Shown piece after piece: positions 21,826 through 34,431 of a stretch of DNA of 64,000 nucleotides. Made by a program: the position numbers and the translations under genes. The notes beneath the pieces are model-generated. The model was not told the DNA's origin. It searched no databases and worked only from the letters and a program-made list of their open reading frames with translations. Each line of letters opens with the position of its first letter. Position 1 is the first letter of the stretch. The DNA comes from Ctena decussata (Eukaryota; Mollusca; Bivalvia; Lucinida; Lucinidae), in the NCBI GenBank assembly GCA_963989385.1, contig OZ022508.1:29472166-29536165 (forward strand), read 5' to 3'.

Positions 21826-22239
21826 CTGTAAAACACTTAATATCTGCAGTATCAAAAGTTCGCGGTGTAATAAAAATGACATTTTGGCGCATTTTAATTT
21901 TGGCGTTCATGATATACCATGGCTTCAAATAGTAAAGAAAAGTAACACTGAAACAGTTTTTTTTTTCTTTTTTTATCAAACTATACATTGTGACAGCTAT
22001 TAGAATCGCCTCATCGAGGCGATTCTAATGGGATGCCACAATGTATAGTCTCACAGAACGGTATAGAAAATATCTAAAAAAAACTCACCAGGTTCTCCTT
22101 TTTGATATGAGCCTCGGTTGGGCTGTGCCTAATATGTGTATTGAAATTCAAATATTGGCGTTCTCATATTTTAGCGCTCTTTGCCTTAACCGCCAATATC
22201 GCCAAAATTCAGTAACCGCCAAATATAAGTGTTTTACAG
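21826..22239. mobile_element. Mariner-type MITE with TA duplication, carrying a nested palindrome
   Basis: Starts CTGTAAAACACTTAATAT and ends ATATAAGTGTTTTACAG, with TA outside both ends (21824-21825 and 22240-22241). The body has the TTGGCG / CGCCAA motifs common in such elements. A separate palindrome (21980-22049) is inserted in the middle. Confidence 0.8.
21980..22049. mobile_element. Small palindrome nested in the mariner-type MITE
   Basis: ACTATACATTGTG ... CACAATGTATAGT encloses TTAGAATCGCCTC and GAGGCGATTCTAA. It is nearly a perfect 70-bp palindrome. A relative lies at 31425-31470. Confidence 0.7.
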
Positions 22240-22389
22240 TACTTAATATTCAGAACTTAAAAAAGACTGGGTTCTATAATTCATAGCTCATAACTGGCAT
22301 TACACATATGTACATGTATGTAACGTACTATGCAGAGAAGTTTCTCAATTCTCAACTAACGTTTTAGAGACCTCATTGCTCTTTCGTGA

Positions 22390-22740
22390 AATGGTTTATC
22401 GTTGGGAATCGCGTCAATGTTGTGATAGTTAATGATCGTGATTAGCAAATTTAAAAGACCCGGTCATTATCCCGCTTTTGTTTATATTAAATCGCTCGAT
22501 GGGAAACCAGAGAAGGAAACTATACTTTCTAGAGCAATTTGTCATTTTACAAAAAACAAGCTCTCCATACTTTCCTCAATATACGCAAATCAACCCACAC
22601 TTTATTACCAAACGTTGATGCGTTTTTCATAATGATTTGTGTTCAGAAGTTTTACCACAAGCAGGACTATGGAGACTTTTTATACTTTCCACTTTGTATG
22701 GTGCAATTACCAACTATAAGTTGTGAAGGATAAACTGTGA
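22390..22740 (+). repeat. Dispersed repeat family H, uninterrupted copy
   Basis: Parallels 26880-27069 joined to 28436-28600, from GAAACCAGAGAAGGAAAC through CATAATGATTTGTGTTCAGA. In the other copy the 27-28.4 kb inverted-repeat element lies between the two halves. So this copy acts as an approximate pre-insertion version of that site. Confidence 0.55.
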
Positions 22741-23043
22741 CTCATGAAAGTATACTTAATAGTTTTTAGTTTGCATTTATCCTGATCCGTCCGACTCACA
22801 TATACCGACTCCGACAAATTCTGGGTAAAGGGGTAGATCACCGTATCAACATTTGTTTTAATAAAACGTCCTTCGACTGTTTGCCTTTTGTGTTACCTTC
22901 TCAGCCTTTTACACGTTGTCATTGTCAAGGACAATGTTATGATCGTGGACATACTGTGGACATACCGAGTCTGTTATTTTCATTTCTTTGGTGTATCCCT
23001 TACTTCCAAAGGATGTAACTGCTTATGTTGTTGTTGTTTCAAT

Positions 23044-23246
23044 TCTCGTAACGACGTTCCCCGGGTTGCTCAGCTGTACGTAACCATAGTTGCACACACC
23101 CGCCGCCGAGTGTCCGTCCATATCTAACTGTACAGAAGTCGTTCATATTCGCTGCAGCAGGTGTTGTGTCGTGTGGCGGCCGTAAAACTTCTCCCCGTAC
23201 ATCATCATATTGGAAGCTTATATTTTCTGGTCCTTTGGGATCATTG
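23044..23246 (+). repeat. Dispersed repeat, longer relative of the window-start repeat
   Basis: Contains the 1-82-like block followed directly by the block that is inverted at 451-543. It is flanked by a ~60-bp direct repeat (22966-23027 and 23354-23420, both with TTCCAAAGGAT(G/C)TAACT). Confidence 0.55.
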
Positions 23247-23514
23247 AATTCGTTTCGAAACGTGTTGAAAATAGAGTTCTGCTTAAGCCGGTGCTAGGGA
23301 GAGTGACCGTTGTGCAAATTTCATTACTGGTAATGAACAGATTCAGTTAGACCGAGTCTGCTCTTTTCATTTCTCTTGTGTATTCCTAGCTTCCAAAGGA
23401 TCTAACTATACACAGCTTATTTACAAGCCCAGCTTTAGTTTTACACATAATTCCTCATATGTTATTTCTCTTATGCGTACAAATGGCTACTCCGTTAGAC
23501 TCTTGTCTGTCCGT

Positions 23515-23777
23515 GGGCGCCGTGGTCGAGTGATTTTTGTGGTTCAGAAAGTCGCCCGCAAGGTCAAGAGCTCGCGCCCTGGTTTCGCCATGCGACGACT
23601 GAAAGACACTCTCTGGCAACCCAGCAGTAGATAGGTACCTGCTTCGAATTAGGGAAGGATAAGGCAGCGAAAGGAGGGGAATGGGCTCTGCCTTTCATTT
23701 GCTGTGCCTACGATACAGTGGGCCTCTAACCCCAACGCCCCTACGGCTAATAGGCTATGGAAAGCTTTACCTTTTAC
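23515..23777 (+). mobile_element. tRNA-derived SINE (family A), plus strand
   Basis: Head GGGCGCCGTGGTCGAGTG, B-box-like AAGAGCTCGCGCCC, body TTCGAATTAGGGAAGGATAA and tail GATACAGTGGGCCTCTAACC then AAAGCTTTACCTTTT. Same order as 34593-34874. Confidence 0.8.
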
Positions 23778-24009
23778 GTTAATCAAACGTCAGAACTGTT
23801 GAAGATAATTCTACGGGGTAGGAGGACAATCATTCGATTCCATGTACGGTGCTAGTGTCTCTGTGTGGGTTCAAAGATAAAGTCTCGTCATGTCTTTGTA
23901 ATTGCTTCGAAAGAATAAAAAGGAATATATCTTTTGTACAGAGGATAGGGCATGGGTTTTACGGCTCTTCAAGAATATTTCACTTCTGTCAAGCAGTTAA
24001 TCAGAGGTG

Positions 24010-24145
24010 GGTGAAAAACGGAGAGTCCGGCGAAAAACCACCTCACCTTCCGTAGGCAGAACTTGGCCTTCTCCATGTACGCGGCCGAGGCTTGAACACA
24101 CAGCGGTGAGATACTTAATGTTTGAGCCACAGAGGCCCGTATCTG
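24010..24145 (-). mobile_element. Second tRNA-like SINE type, minus strand
   Basis: On the minus strand: TCTGTGGCTCAAACATTAAG (A-box-like), then GTGTGTTCAAGCCTCGG (B-box-like), then a non-tRNA body GAGGTGGTTTTTCGCCGG. Spacing of the two boxes fits a Pol III promoter. No other copy of this type was noticed in the window. Confidence 0.5.
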
Positions 24146-24504
24146 TACTTCAAATGAATAAACATTCAAGTTACTCGTCTAACATCTTGATCAGCCTTTT
24201 GAGATATCAAGTTGCTCGAAACGAGCCCTAATAAGACAAAGTATTTAGCAGGCTAAAACTTGCACACTGCAGCTTAAACCGACTGTAAACTGCGGATGTC
24301 GCCACGGAATAGGCTATCTTGCCAGGCAGCTAGTCGATGGCCCGATATAGAGAATGGGAATCAAATAAAATGATGCAAATATGTTATACCACTTACACAG
24401 ATTGGTATGTCCGTTTGAAAGACGCTTCGCACTGGAAAGTTAGCTGCTTTTGCTAATCGTAAATCGGGGCCGTCGATACGTGCGACGGTGATAAGTAAGT
24501 TTCA

Positions 24505-24725
24505 GTGTCGGAGCGCCCTACTACGTGTAATTTGGAAAATGGATGGCAAGGACCGACTGCACTTCCAGCAGGTGTGGGCTTGGAGTGTTTTGATCGTACC
24601 TAAACCCTGGTATCTTCTTTTTCCTTGTCTTTTTCATTGTGAGCCGGCTCTATAAAGACTGAAATGCTGTCTTAAATGTTGTTTAGCCCCTATAGGAGGA
24701 GCATCAAATAAGCAATATCCTAGTT
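24505..24725 (+). repeat. Dispersed repeat family B, plus strand
   Basis: Matches 35563-35770 in the same sense and 34155-34350 inverted. All share the TATAAAGACTGAAATGCTG-type block (AGACTTAAATACTGCCTG elsewhere) and a (C)AGTGTCGGGGCG(G/C)CCTACT-type start. Probably a SINE body; no Pol III boxes seen. Confidence 0.6.
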
Positions 24726-24740
24726 TATTTTGTATGTTGT

Positions 24741-24741
24741 A

Positions 24742-24792
<51 letters not shown>
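24741..24792. repeat. (TA)n-(GA)n microsatellite
   Basis: About 24 bases of alternating TA run directly into about 28 bases of GA. Confidence 0.9.
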
Positions 24793-24794
<2 letters not shown>

Positions 24795-25149
24795 TTACGA
24801 AAACGGAGAAATAAAATGTTTAAACGAAGCCCCAAACAATCAACCAACCAACTCATGGTATACTATTCTTTAAAGAGTTTCGTAGAATATCTATTCACAA
24901 GGGTGAAAGTGAAATGCGCACGCTTTTGATGCGCCTGAGTAACTGACTATCTGAATGGGCGGATTTAGTTTTCATCATCGTTTGGTATTAACGAATTAGT
25001 TCATAAATTGGATTATTATTCTATGAATTCTTCGGGTTTTTACAAATTTGTCTCCACACAAGGCACATAATGAAGTGAAACTGATTAAGCCATAGGCTAC
25101 CTATGTCATTAGAAATCAAATATATTCGGTGTGAATCCGCCACCCGATA

Positions 25150-25550
25150 GTCTTAGTTCTTAGTATAGTTATAGTTGATAGTCGAGCGTTATTTAAACTA
25201 GTCTATTACTCAACAATTCAATGCTAGAGCTGAACTATTTCGATTCTAACACTCGATAACGCTGAAAAAGTATTCGTTTCATTCAAACTCTCCCCACCTT
25301 CCTGCCAGCGTGTTCATGCTCCCGCCAAAGGTAAATATACGTTTTTATGGCGATTTTAGAAAGAAAAAGAGACGTTACACCGTCTAACGTCTCAAAACGT
25401 CACAAAATTACGTCAGTCATGCCAGTGACGTCAGCAATTAGTCTCGCGCGCTACGAAACAGTGAATTGTTGCAGAATAAAACACGGAAACTTTCCATTGT
25501 CTCTATAGGCGCACTGTTTTAGAATTCATATTCGATACCCTGTATGGTAC
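25150..25550 (-). mobile_element. Foldback repeat family G, long copy
   Basis: Reverse-complement match to 47570-47910: GAAAAAGTATTC, CTTCCTGCCAGCG, GAGACGTTACACCGTCTAAC, CGTCTCAAAACGTCAC and AACAATTCAATGCTAGAGCT all occur in mirrored order. The distinctive inner hairpin is GACGTT...AACGTC. Confidence 0.7.
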
Positions 25551-26102
25551 CCTAGACGTAAGGCTAACGCCAAAGTGTTAAAGTCGGAAAATAGGCTGTG
25601 AATGCTTCTTAACCCATAACTATTGTCGGGTATATAAAAATATCCATTCAAATATACACAATCATTCTTAATATTATTGTAAAGCGCCTTTCAAGGTAAA
25701 AAATAAAACCTTGATCTGTATTAGTACGACAAGGATTAGAAGGTCAAGTATCAATAGTTACACGAAAGGCAGACATGGTATAAGTATATGCAAAAGTGCA
25801 TAAGTTAAAAGATCAGTAATTAACTAAATAGCGGATAATGATACGGACGCATCGGTATAACATGCAATTGAAAGAAGCGAATACATCCAACTATAGTATT
25901 AAGGGTATACTTGCAGAGGAAGCAAAGTGCATGGCCTTAAAAAAGTCTAAGGGTCTGAGATGAAAGTTTTAATTCGATGATAAAAATGTATACATGGTTA
26001 AGTTCCAATCTAGAGTGTTACAGCAATCACAAAATTAATCAGTTTTTGCATTATTTTCTTTTATTTTGAACATGATAATCCGAACTTGACTAAAACGCCT
26101 TT

Positions 26103-26338
26103 GAGCCGCGACACGAGAAAACCAACAAAGTGGTTCTGCGCCAAGCGCAGACTCAGATCAGCCTGGGCATTCGCCCAGTCTGATCAGAGTCTTCGCTGTC
26201 CGAATGGAGGTAGCTTAGACCCTTAGCTACTCTTTAAGCGCTTAGCAAAGAGCCTGCTTTGACTTGGCGGATGCCCAGGCTGATCTGAGTCTGCGCTGGG
26301 CGCACAACCACTTTGTTGGTTTTCTCGTGTTGCGGCTC
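26103..26338. mobile_element. Palindromic MITE family P, full copy
   Basis: A 236-bp copy from GAGCCGCGACACGAG to CTCGTGTTGCGGCTC. Flanks CTTT and ATTT differ at one base, suggesting an aged 4-bp duplication. Confidence 0.85.
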
Positions 26339-26879
26339 ATTTGTGGCTTTCAAAGTTTATCATAATTCCGGCCTCCAGCGCACATGTATACGGACAAAGT
26401 TTTGACATGTGTAACATGCCATGAAAATATTAAATGTCCTGGAGGATGGGTTTTTATGTTCATTCTAAATTTTGGTCATTAATATCGCAGTTTTTAGATC
26501 ATTTTCTCGGTTATCTAAACATACAAATGTCCAAGTCTCCGCTCATAGACAAACCAAACATACAGTGTGTGTATTAATTGTCCTAGTTAGGAGGACACAA
26601 GGAACAATTTGGCAAACATATTTGGAATTTTTTGTTAGCTTCTCTTGACCTGAAACTTGGGTGGATGGAGAAGTCGGGACTGGCCTTGTGCAGTGAGCAG
26701 CTGGTTAGCAGTGCTGTCCGATGCATAAGCATTTCAGCAAAAGCCTAATGTGGAGGGCTTCAAGGCCCCTTTGCTCTACAGTTTGAAATGTTTTAATGTG
26801 AGGTATCGCTGTATGCTTCTCACCATAGTTTCGTCAGTACAAATGACCGTGATTACAAGCTTAAATGATTAAAATATCA

Positions 26880-28600
26880 TTGAGTATCACATAAAACAAT
26901 GAAATTTTATTCGGCACCTTAAATGACCTACTTCCGAAATCATGAACTTGATTAAAATGGTAAAAATATAAAATGCAAACGTTTGGCTCCATTCAATGTC
27001 CCTCCATCGCTCGACGGAGAACCAGCTGAGGAAAATTGTATTTTGTTGAGCGACTTGCCGTACTTCAAACACATGCGAGGGGGCATTTCAGAAATAGTGT
27101 AAATGAGTCTGCCTTTCCTTCGAATGTTGACCGATTTTTAAACTCTATGTCTTAACTTTTAGGTTTACATATCACACAAACGCGGTCACTCAAAAATTTT
27201 GAGTCACTGTTATTTTCTTCCAAATATGCCTTGACAATTGTTGTAAGGGTAAAGACACTGAGTAGAAACGGAAGAAATATTTATGTGAATACAAAGTCAT
27301 ATTTTCTTAACTCTGGATACAAGCAGCTCTGGATTGATACCTATATTATCTGTAATACTGAAAATATTCCAGTATAAAAATCATTGTATCAGCTTTGCTA
27401 AAACAAAATATTAGCTTTGCGAAGTAGGCAAATCATGGAACAATGCACATTTCTGATGACGTCACTTCCTGTTCTTAATTGAAATGTATAGTAAGCTGTT
27501 TAAACTGCGGTTTTGAGGTCAGTTTAAGAGAAAGTAAATGTTCAATGACAGATATGAAACAGAAAATATATACAATTTAATTCGTCATCCTTGTTTTCAG
27601 CAATTAATAATCTTTTACGGCACCATATGCGCTTTTGTCAGTGGCCTACCGGATTTTTTACCATAAGTTTCCCCACCCACGCACATATTTCAATGTCAGT
27701 ATGTCATATAAAATAACATTTTTTTCTAGTCTTTGTGTTTGAATTATGCTTTCATTATGTCCTTCTAATTTTTGACATGAAACAAAAGTAAATAATTTAG
27801 CCTGTGTCTTTTTATTAGAAGATAATTTCATTTTATTGTTTTTATTTTACATGAATTGCTGCTACTTTGCAACTTCCGGCGTGGAGTTTACACACACATC
27901 ATCCAGTTTCATCAGTGGTTTGATGCCAGTTGTAACAAAATATAGTGAATTAATCATTTCAGTCATAAAATGTCTGTCTTTCGTTGAATTTAGATGTGAA
28001 TAAGTCGAAAATCACAATTTATTGGTATACTACATTTATAATAACTTTGCATTTATAACCACACAGCAAGGAAAAAATCTCGTTTATTATGTTACTGGTA
28101 TAGAATCTGGAAAGGATTTCTGTATAACTTTCTTATTTTACATTTAAAGGATAGTATTACGTGTTTCTTTATTTAAATATATCATTTTATCATGGAGCAA
28201 ACATCAACAGAACACAACAGGTTTCCGTTGAAATTGTACAGTTTCCAGTATCCACACCCTTATGACGTAAAAGCACTTGCTGTCATGCATGAGTGACTTA
28301 GAAATTCTTTTAATGCATACCATTTTAAAGTACTTGAATTTACCTTTCCAATGATATCTAGAACCATCGCTAAATACCGGCCAATAGACTACCCAGAGAT
28401 CATTTAAATTATTTCTGAAATGCCCCTCGCATGTGTTCCATCTACTGTTTGCCATTTATATTGGTCAATATAGGCACACCAACTCACATTTTATGCACAT
28501 CAACTCATATTTTATCACTAAACGTGCGGTTTGAAGCGCTTTTTATAATGATTTTTGTTTAGAAGGACTAAGGAGACTTGAAAGGAAAGCTATTGAACAC
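26880..28600 (+). repeat. Dispersed repeat family H, split by an insertion
   Basis: Outer parts (26880-27069 and 28436-28600) together resemble 22390-22740. The 1.37-kb inverted-repeat element lies between. An even more partial relative is at 21085-21290. Confidence 0.5.
27070..28435. mobile_element. Inverted-repeat element family T, short copy
   Basis: Left end CACATGCGAGGGGGCATTTC with AGAAATAGTGTAAATGA mirrors the right end TCATTTAAATTATTTCTGAA with ATGCCCCTCGCATGTG, giving ~37-bp terminal inverted repeats. CATG just outside the CGAGGG core on both sides may be a 4-bp target duplication. No reading frame in it resembles a transposase, so it is non-autonomous. The second copy is at 50813-53281, in the opposite sense. 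Superfamily not assigned. Confidence 0.7.
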
Positions 28601-28692
28601 TTTTGTTTTTGGCAAGTTTTCTTAATAGCAGTGAAACAACATAAGCATGCCAGAAAATATGTAATTCTGAGAATTCACAGAGAAGGAACATA

Positions 28693-28866
28693 CGCTCAAC
28701 CCTCTTTACAACGGCACTCATTACAATAGCAAAATTCTTTATAACGTCATTTTGAGTTGCACGGAATGGCTAAATTGTTCTAACTATATATTCTTTACAA
28801 CAGCAAATTCAGTTTAACGTCAAATTGTTTGGGAACAAATGCCGTCGTTGTAAAGAGGGCCCGCTG
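28693..28866. mobile_element. Pogo/Tigger-like MITE with TA duplication
   Basis: Left CGCTCAACCCTCTTTACAAC and right GTTGTAAAGAGGGCCCGCTG form inverted termini, with TA at 28691-28692 and 28867-28868. The form (C)A(G)CNNNCCCTCTTTACAACGNC recalls the ends of pogo/Tigger elements. About 174 bp, no coding. Confidence 0.72.
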
Positions 28867-28869
28867 TAC

Positions 28870-31420
28870 TATTCCTGTGTGTTACCATTTGCACTGATAA
28901 TAAGCAATAGGAGATCATGCAATATTACGCAAATGTGAATGGGGGGCAAAAATGGCCCTTATTACACCTGAATAATCTCAAACTCAAAATAAAGCACACC
29001 GATTGGTATCTTCCAAGCACATTCTCAAACTCAAAATAAAACACACTGATTGACTTCTTCCGAGCATGTGCTCAAGTAATCAAGTTTTATAACCTCGAAC
29101 CCAGGTATAGGTCTCCAATAGCCTAGTACATTATTTGAATGGTTTCATAGATATATATTTTCCAGCTCGTGAAATATATGGTTTAAACTTTCAATTTCCT
29201 AGTACGGTCATTTCAAAGAAAACAAGAAAAATCTTTAAAAAAAGATAATCGGCGTAGATTAAATGGAACTGTGTTTTGTTATATGTCTCTAGTTGAAGAT
29301 TTGACAATAACTTTCATGAATAAGCAAGCTATATCGGTAGGCACCCACAACTGTAATTTTGACATTTTGACACTGGGTAGCGACAACGACCTATCTCAAA
29401 ATTGAACTGTCTCAATCTTGAAATTGGCCTGATTTCAAAATAGTTATCAACATGTTGCATGTGTGTATTGAACTGAAAGTAGAAATCGAAAGTAGATCTA
29501 AGACTAAAAAAGAAAGGTTTGAATAGCTGCGTCTGTTTTCGATAACATTTCTATTGTACAACATAAGACAGAGTGCTAGTATTCACAGTGCATTACGACG
29601 AGGAAAGACGAAGATTAAATATTCATTGACCTTTGATGTTATTGGCTAAATTTTGACATACATGTACGAGTTGTTTGACCAATTGAATCTTGTTAAATGT
29701 GGAACAATATCGAAATTATACGAGGCTGCGCCTCGAAAAATGATTTTATTCAAACTACTGGCATATAAATTCAGAGTTTGAAAATTCTACTTTAAACGCA
29801 TGTCTTCAGGCAGGCTGTCTAAGGAAAATGTTGTGAAAGATATTTCGTTATATTTTAACTTTAAACCTAAACTAACAGCTGCAAGGGAAAGAGGTCTGTA
29901 ATCAGTGAGGAAAATCTGGATCAACTTTATTTTAAAGCTTAAACAGAATAAATCACAATGACCTAATCGGGTTGGTTCAAGCAGTGTTCCATAGGCTACA
30001 CAACGCTATCCCGGGCTTCGTAACCTTGCTTGCATTTCAATTTTCTAACTGAGACGACAGCTGTGTTCAGCTGAGAAACAAAAATAAGTATTTTTGTCAT
30101 TTGACAACATGGAGGTATGTTTTATGAAACAAGGCATGTAGTTTCCCAGCAGGTACACAATGTCGAATCAACATTGAATCAACGTTACATGTAGTTCAGC
30201 CTCAAAGTTTTTTGTTCAGTTGGTTAGTGTTTAGGCAATGCGGGCACGTATTTTGCACTCATACTCACAGACTAATGGAAAAAGACATAGAGATTACATT
30301 TTATAGAGACATGCATTACAATGTTCTACTTCAGAGCGTTGTAAATACGAACGTCACTGTGGCTCATTGCATCAAAAGCGCAGACATATATGTACATATA
30401 TATATAGCGATAGAATTTTGACACACGCTCCGGCACGATAAGATATAATATGGTTGTCGAAGGTTTTACCTGCGCTAAATGGGCTGCCCTGCGCGAAACA
30501 CACACATTGTTGCTATCCTAGACTGCAGAGATTCTATCAGTTGCTTAAACCATGTATCCCATTTAAACTAGGAACATTTCCCGCGATTATGTTAACAATC
30601 ATTTCACCTTTCTTATAATAAGGACATTTACTCATTTAGGTATGGTAGACTCTCTAACCTCGCAGGATGGAATAGTCCATTCGCAATATAACGGGCGTCT
30701 GATATTTTTTCTTTTCCGAAATTCCTGTATTTAGTTCAAACATAGTAGATGCCGAGCAGACACCGCGTTCTGCGGCGTCCGATCTGGGTCTACGCTGTTT
30801 GCCTGTATATTTTATGAGACTCAATGCATAATGGGCTAAATAAATTTCACAAAGCCCGTGATATTGCTAGGAATCGCTAATGCAGTTTGGGAATTCGCTG
30901 ATACAATTAAGGCAAACGATTGCAATATATAATGCAGTATCTAGTGATACGCAAACATTACCCTAGCGATACAAACGCGCGCGTGTTAATTGATATATGG
31001 GAAAATTAAATGGCTTGAAATTAAAACCCCGGCTGGAGTCGTTCTGTTTCTGAAGTGTTAGTCAGGTAAATAAATTACTAAAACTACAAAATAAGTTTCA
31101 CAGCAAACTGCAGAGCAGTTTCAATAATATTTTAAGATTTAAGGACAACCTTAAGTTTTTAGGTCGAATGTTTTACTTCGTAAAACTACTTGCTTAAGGC
31201 AGATGCTTGTTTAATACAGGCCTATCTAGACTCTAACTTTAAAGGTTTCATTGGAATGAATAAATGAAACCCTTGTGGTAAGAATCTTTTCCCGGGTCCT
31301 AGTATTAACGATAAAGTTAGGTCTTGACTGTAGGCAGATCAACAAATTCCACAAACAGCCCCGGATCCGGTAGGCTTTTCGGATTCAGTCCCGCCACCTG
31401 GGCCTGGATAGATTAAATTA
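28870..31420. other. No gene seen; minor repeats only
   Basis: A ~51-bp tandem duplication at 28976-29075 (TCTCAAACTCAAAATAAAGC twice) and a short CAATGTCGAATCAACATTG palindrome near 30160 are the only structures noticed. The open frame at 30212-30421 has no recognisable domain. Confidence 0.4.
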
Positions 31421-31424
31421 TACG

Positions 31425-31470
31425 TTGTGACATCTCACTCGAATCGCCTCGGCCAGGCGATTCTAATAAG
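31425..31470. repeat. GAATCGCCT palindrome, relative of 21980-22049
   Basis: GAATCGCCTCGGCCAGGCGATTC is a near-perfect palindrome preceded by TTATACGTTGTGACATCT, which matches the left arm at 22 kb. The right outer arm is missing. Confidence 0.6.
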
Positions 31471-32019
31471 TACTGATTCTCAAGAAAGTGTGATTTTTGG
31501 GTGGTTAAAATATCGAAAAATTAAACACGTCATAAAGAGATCGCTCACTGTCATTTCACAACTTTGGTATCTCACGAAGCTAGTTCTAAAGTATTGCACA
31601 GTAAATATCATGTGAATTCAGATAACGAGAGACAACGTGAAGGGACTAACACTTCTCTTTAGTATTCTACGAGTCGTATATACCAATAGATTTGAAACAA
31701 CTGCTAGTGTTATAAGGGTATAATCCACCGTAGAGGCAATTGATTTTGTTTAAGACGAAGATAAGCTATAGAAATCTTAACTCTATTATTTCTAAAGAAA
31801 CAAAATGCTCTTTTTCTACCAAAATGAATCAATACGATATCATTGTACTAAACTAACATGAAAGAAAACTATTCCTGCAAAACACATAAACTTATAGATT
31901 TGAAAACCTCAAAGCAACCCCCTGTTTCAAACTTTTCAACTTCAACCTGTCTATATAAAACGTATTTGTTTAATAGAGCAGGTAGAACGGTTACTTTGCT
32001 ATTCTTGTCGTCTGAACTG

Positions 32020-33505
32020 TCCCGTAAAATACACGGTCTCAAATGTGCTAGTGACTGTCTTGTGTTTAGATACATGTTTTAACCTTAAAAGACTAAATGC
32101 GGTATTGGTACATGAACAAGTGCTATGTTCAATCACAAAGAAGTGTTTGTGTTACAATTTGCCAGCCTGTTTGCATTTCTATATCAGCGGTACTGCTTTG
32201 CATTTAAAGTTCTTCATATCAGTTCTTGAATAGAAAAACTGGTATACTCAGCAGTTTTAATATGAAAAATTTCCTAGAAGAATATTTCAAGATAAATGTA
32301 TCTAAAAGTAAAATATCATTGACTTTTGTATATTACGTCCTTATATAGCAAAAAACACAATAAAATCATCATATTAAGCCAGTGAAACTTGTTATAAATT
32401 TGTATTTTACGGGACACTGATGTTGTTTTTTATCGCACGATCTCTTCAGTCTTGCCACTAAGAATATATCCAATTTGTGATGACAATAACACTTCAATAA
32501 CACTTATAGACAACTAAACCGTTCTAAAACATGATTTCTAGCACCATATAAATTGCGAATTAGGCATGTTTATTTTTGCAGACCTGAAATTTGAGCAAAT
32601 TTCCAAGAAAACGAGTTAAAATTACAAACAGAGAGAGCACATAACACAATTTAGAGCAGAGAATAAAGGCACGCATACTATGATTAATTTACAATACAAG
32701 TTTTAATCCTCAGGTATGTAGGAACGGCTTTTTCTTCAAAGAAAGGCTATTAAATGTAATGTATTTTACGGGACACATTTCTGTATTTTACGGGACTACT
32801 CGAACGTCGATTTATTGCCTAAAAATACACCACAGTGCACCAGTGTTTCATTTTAATTGCACATTACAATCAGTAGAAAATATTTAGAGCATACATGCAC
32901 ATATCAAATTCAGTTTAAAAATGGATAAATACTAAATGAGTATTTTGTTGAATCCTGAAATCATAATATGAAAACTTCAAAAACTGAAAACTTATCCGGT
33001 GTTTTCAGTCTTTTGCAGCTTCCAAATGGCCGCTCATATGTGCAATTTTAAATGAATAAGACAATGTGCTCTTTGTAAGAGTGTATCAGCTTCTTGCTGG
33101 TTCCCTTCTTGTATTGCTCAAAATTATTGTCCCGTATAATACGTCCCGTAAAATAATTTTATGAAACGTGAAACTTATTTTGTACGAAGCATATTCGATA
33201 AGAGTTACAATAGTTGTTCAATGACCAGTGGGGGTTGTCTCCTTTTCGAGGCAGGCAATAGGTTTCTTTCTTGTTTATATACTGGGTGACGTTGGCTTGA
33301 CTCGTAAAATACACGTGAAAAATTACGCTTTTTTCAGAATATTAAGGACGCGTCAGAACAAAATTTAAATTGAGTAGCTAGGAAAAAATACTTATGACCT
33401 GTCAGGGTGACTGATTATGGCCTACTTGGTGCAAAAACAAACCTTGTTAGCCTTATCCGAAACTTTGGAAATGCATTGTTAATGCTTGGACTCGTAGAAT
33501 ACACA
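32020..33505. repeat. Cluster of eight copies of a (T)CCCGTAAAATACA motif
   Basis: Copies at 32020, 33130, 33143, 33300 and 33490 (forward; the last two begin ACTCGTA) and at 32401, 32760 and 32782 (reverse, TGTATTTTACGGGAC). They are 13-16 bp long with zero to two mismatches. The sequence between them shows no obvious repeat. Function unknown. Confidence 0.7.
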
Positions 33506-34154
33506 AAACTCAGTGACAACAAACGACCATGAGTTTAAAAAATGCATTGTGTTCCTATGTATACTCATTAATCACTGTTCAAAATTACTCGATAATGGCA
33601 ACCTTTTCAAGTCTAATCTGTTTGTTTCACGTCGAAAGTCTACAAAAGAATTGAAAGTAAATATTGACATCTTTAATTATGACATGCGAAAAATCGGGGG
33701 GTCCTTCAGTATCAGGTATGAGCATGTGAGTCTTTCCAGGTATTTGAATCAATATTATAACTTAAATGTTTCAGGTAGATGCAGAAACTTCTGAGCATGC
33801 ACTTATTTGATTTGATTTACAACCCTAAACAAAATTATACATGTGTTTAAAGCCATGACACCATTCGTTACACTTTCTTGAGAATCAGTGTAAGATATCA
33901 CAACATATATGTCAAGGCAGAGTGGACATTATCAACATTTTTCATCACTGATCCCTAATTATGTCATGTACTTTGAAGCCCCACTCCCCTGCCCCGCCCC
34001 GCCCCTCCCCCCACCCACACACATACATTTAAGCACCTCCCAGCCCTACCAGTTATTCAGAGCCCCACCAGTACATGGTGGTCCGGCTCCGGGCCTGACA
34101 AAGACAAACAGCATGATCTCCCACTGTCAGATTAGGATGACTGATTGTTTGATT

Positions 34155-34350
34155 AATTGATTGTTTTGGGTTTAACGGCCCTTTGAGACAGTATTTCAGT
34201 CTATATAGGGCCGTCTCCCAGGGAGGGAGAAAGAGGTGAAATGATAGACGAGAGAAAAACATCCAAACAACCCACACCCGCACTTTCTGCAAGCACAGTA
34301 GGCCCTTGCCCTACAATGTTTCAAATCAGTAGGACGCCCCGGCACTGGAA
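34155..34350 (-). repeat. Dispersed repeat family B, minus strand
   Basis: GGGTTTAACGGCCCTTTGAG, then GACAGTATTTCAGTCTATAT and AGGACGCCCCGGCAC are the mirror of 35563-35770 and 24505-24725. Confidence 0.65.
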
Positions 34351-34431
34351 GTTACACACAGAACATCCCCAAATTAAGATGAACGGCTAAACTTTCAGGG
34401 GTAGCAACTCAGCCATTTTCATATGTTTGCC

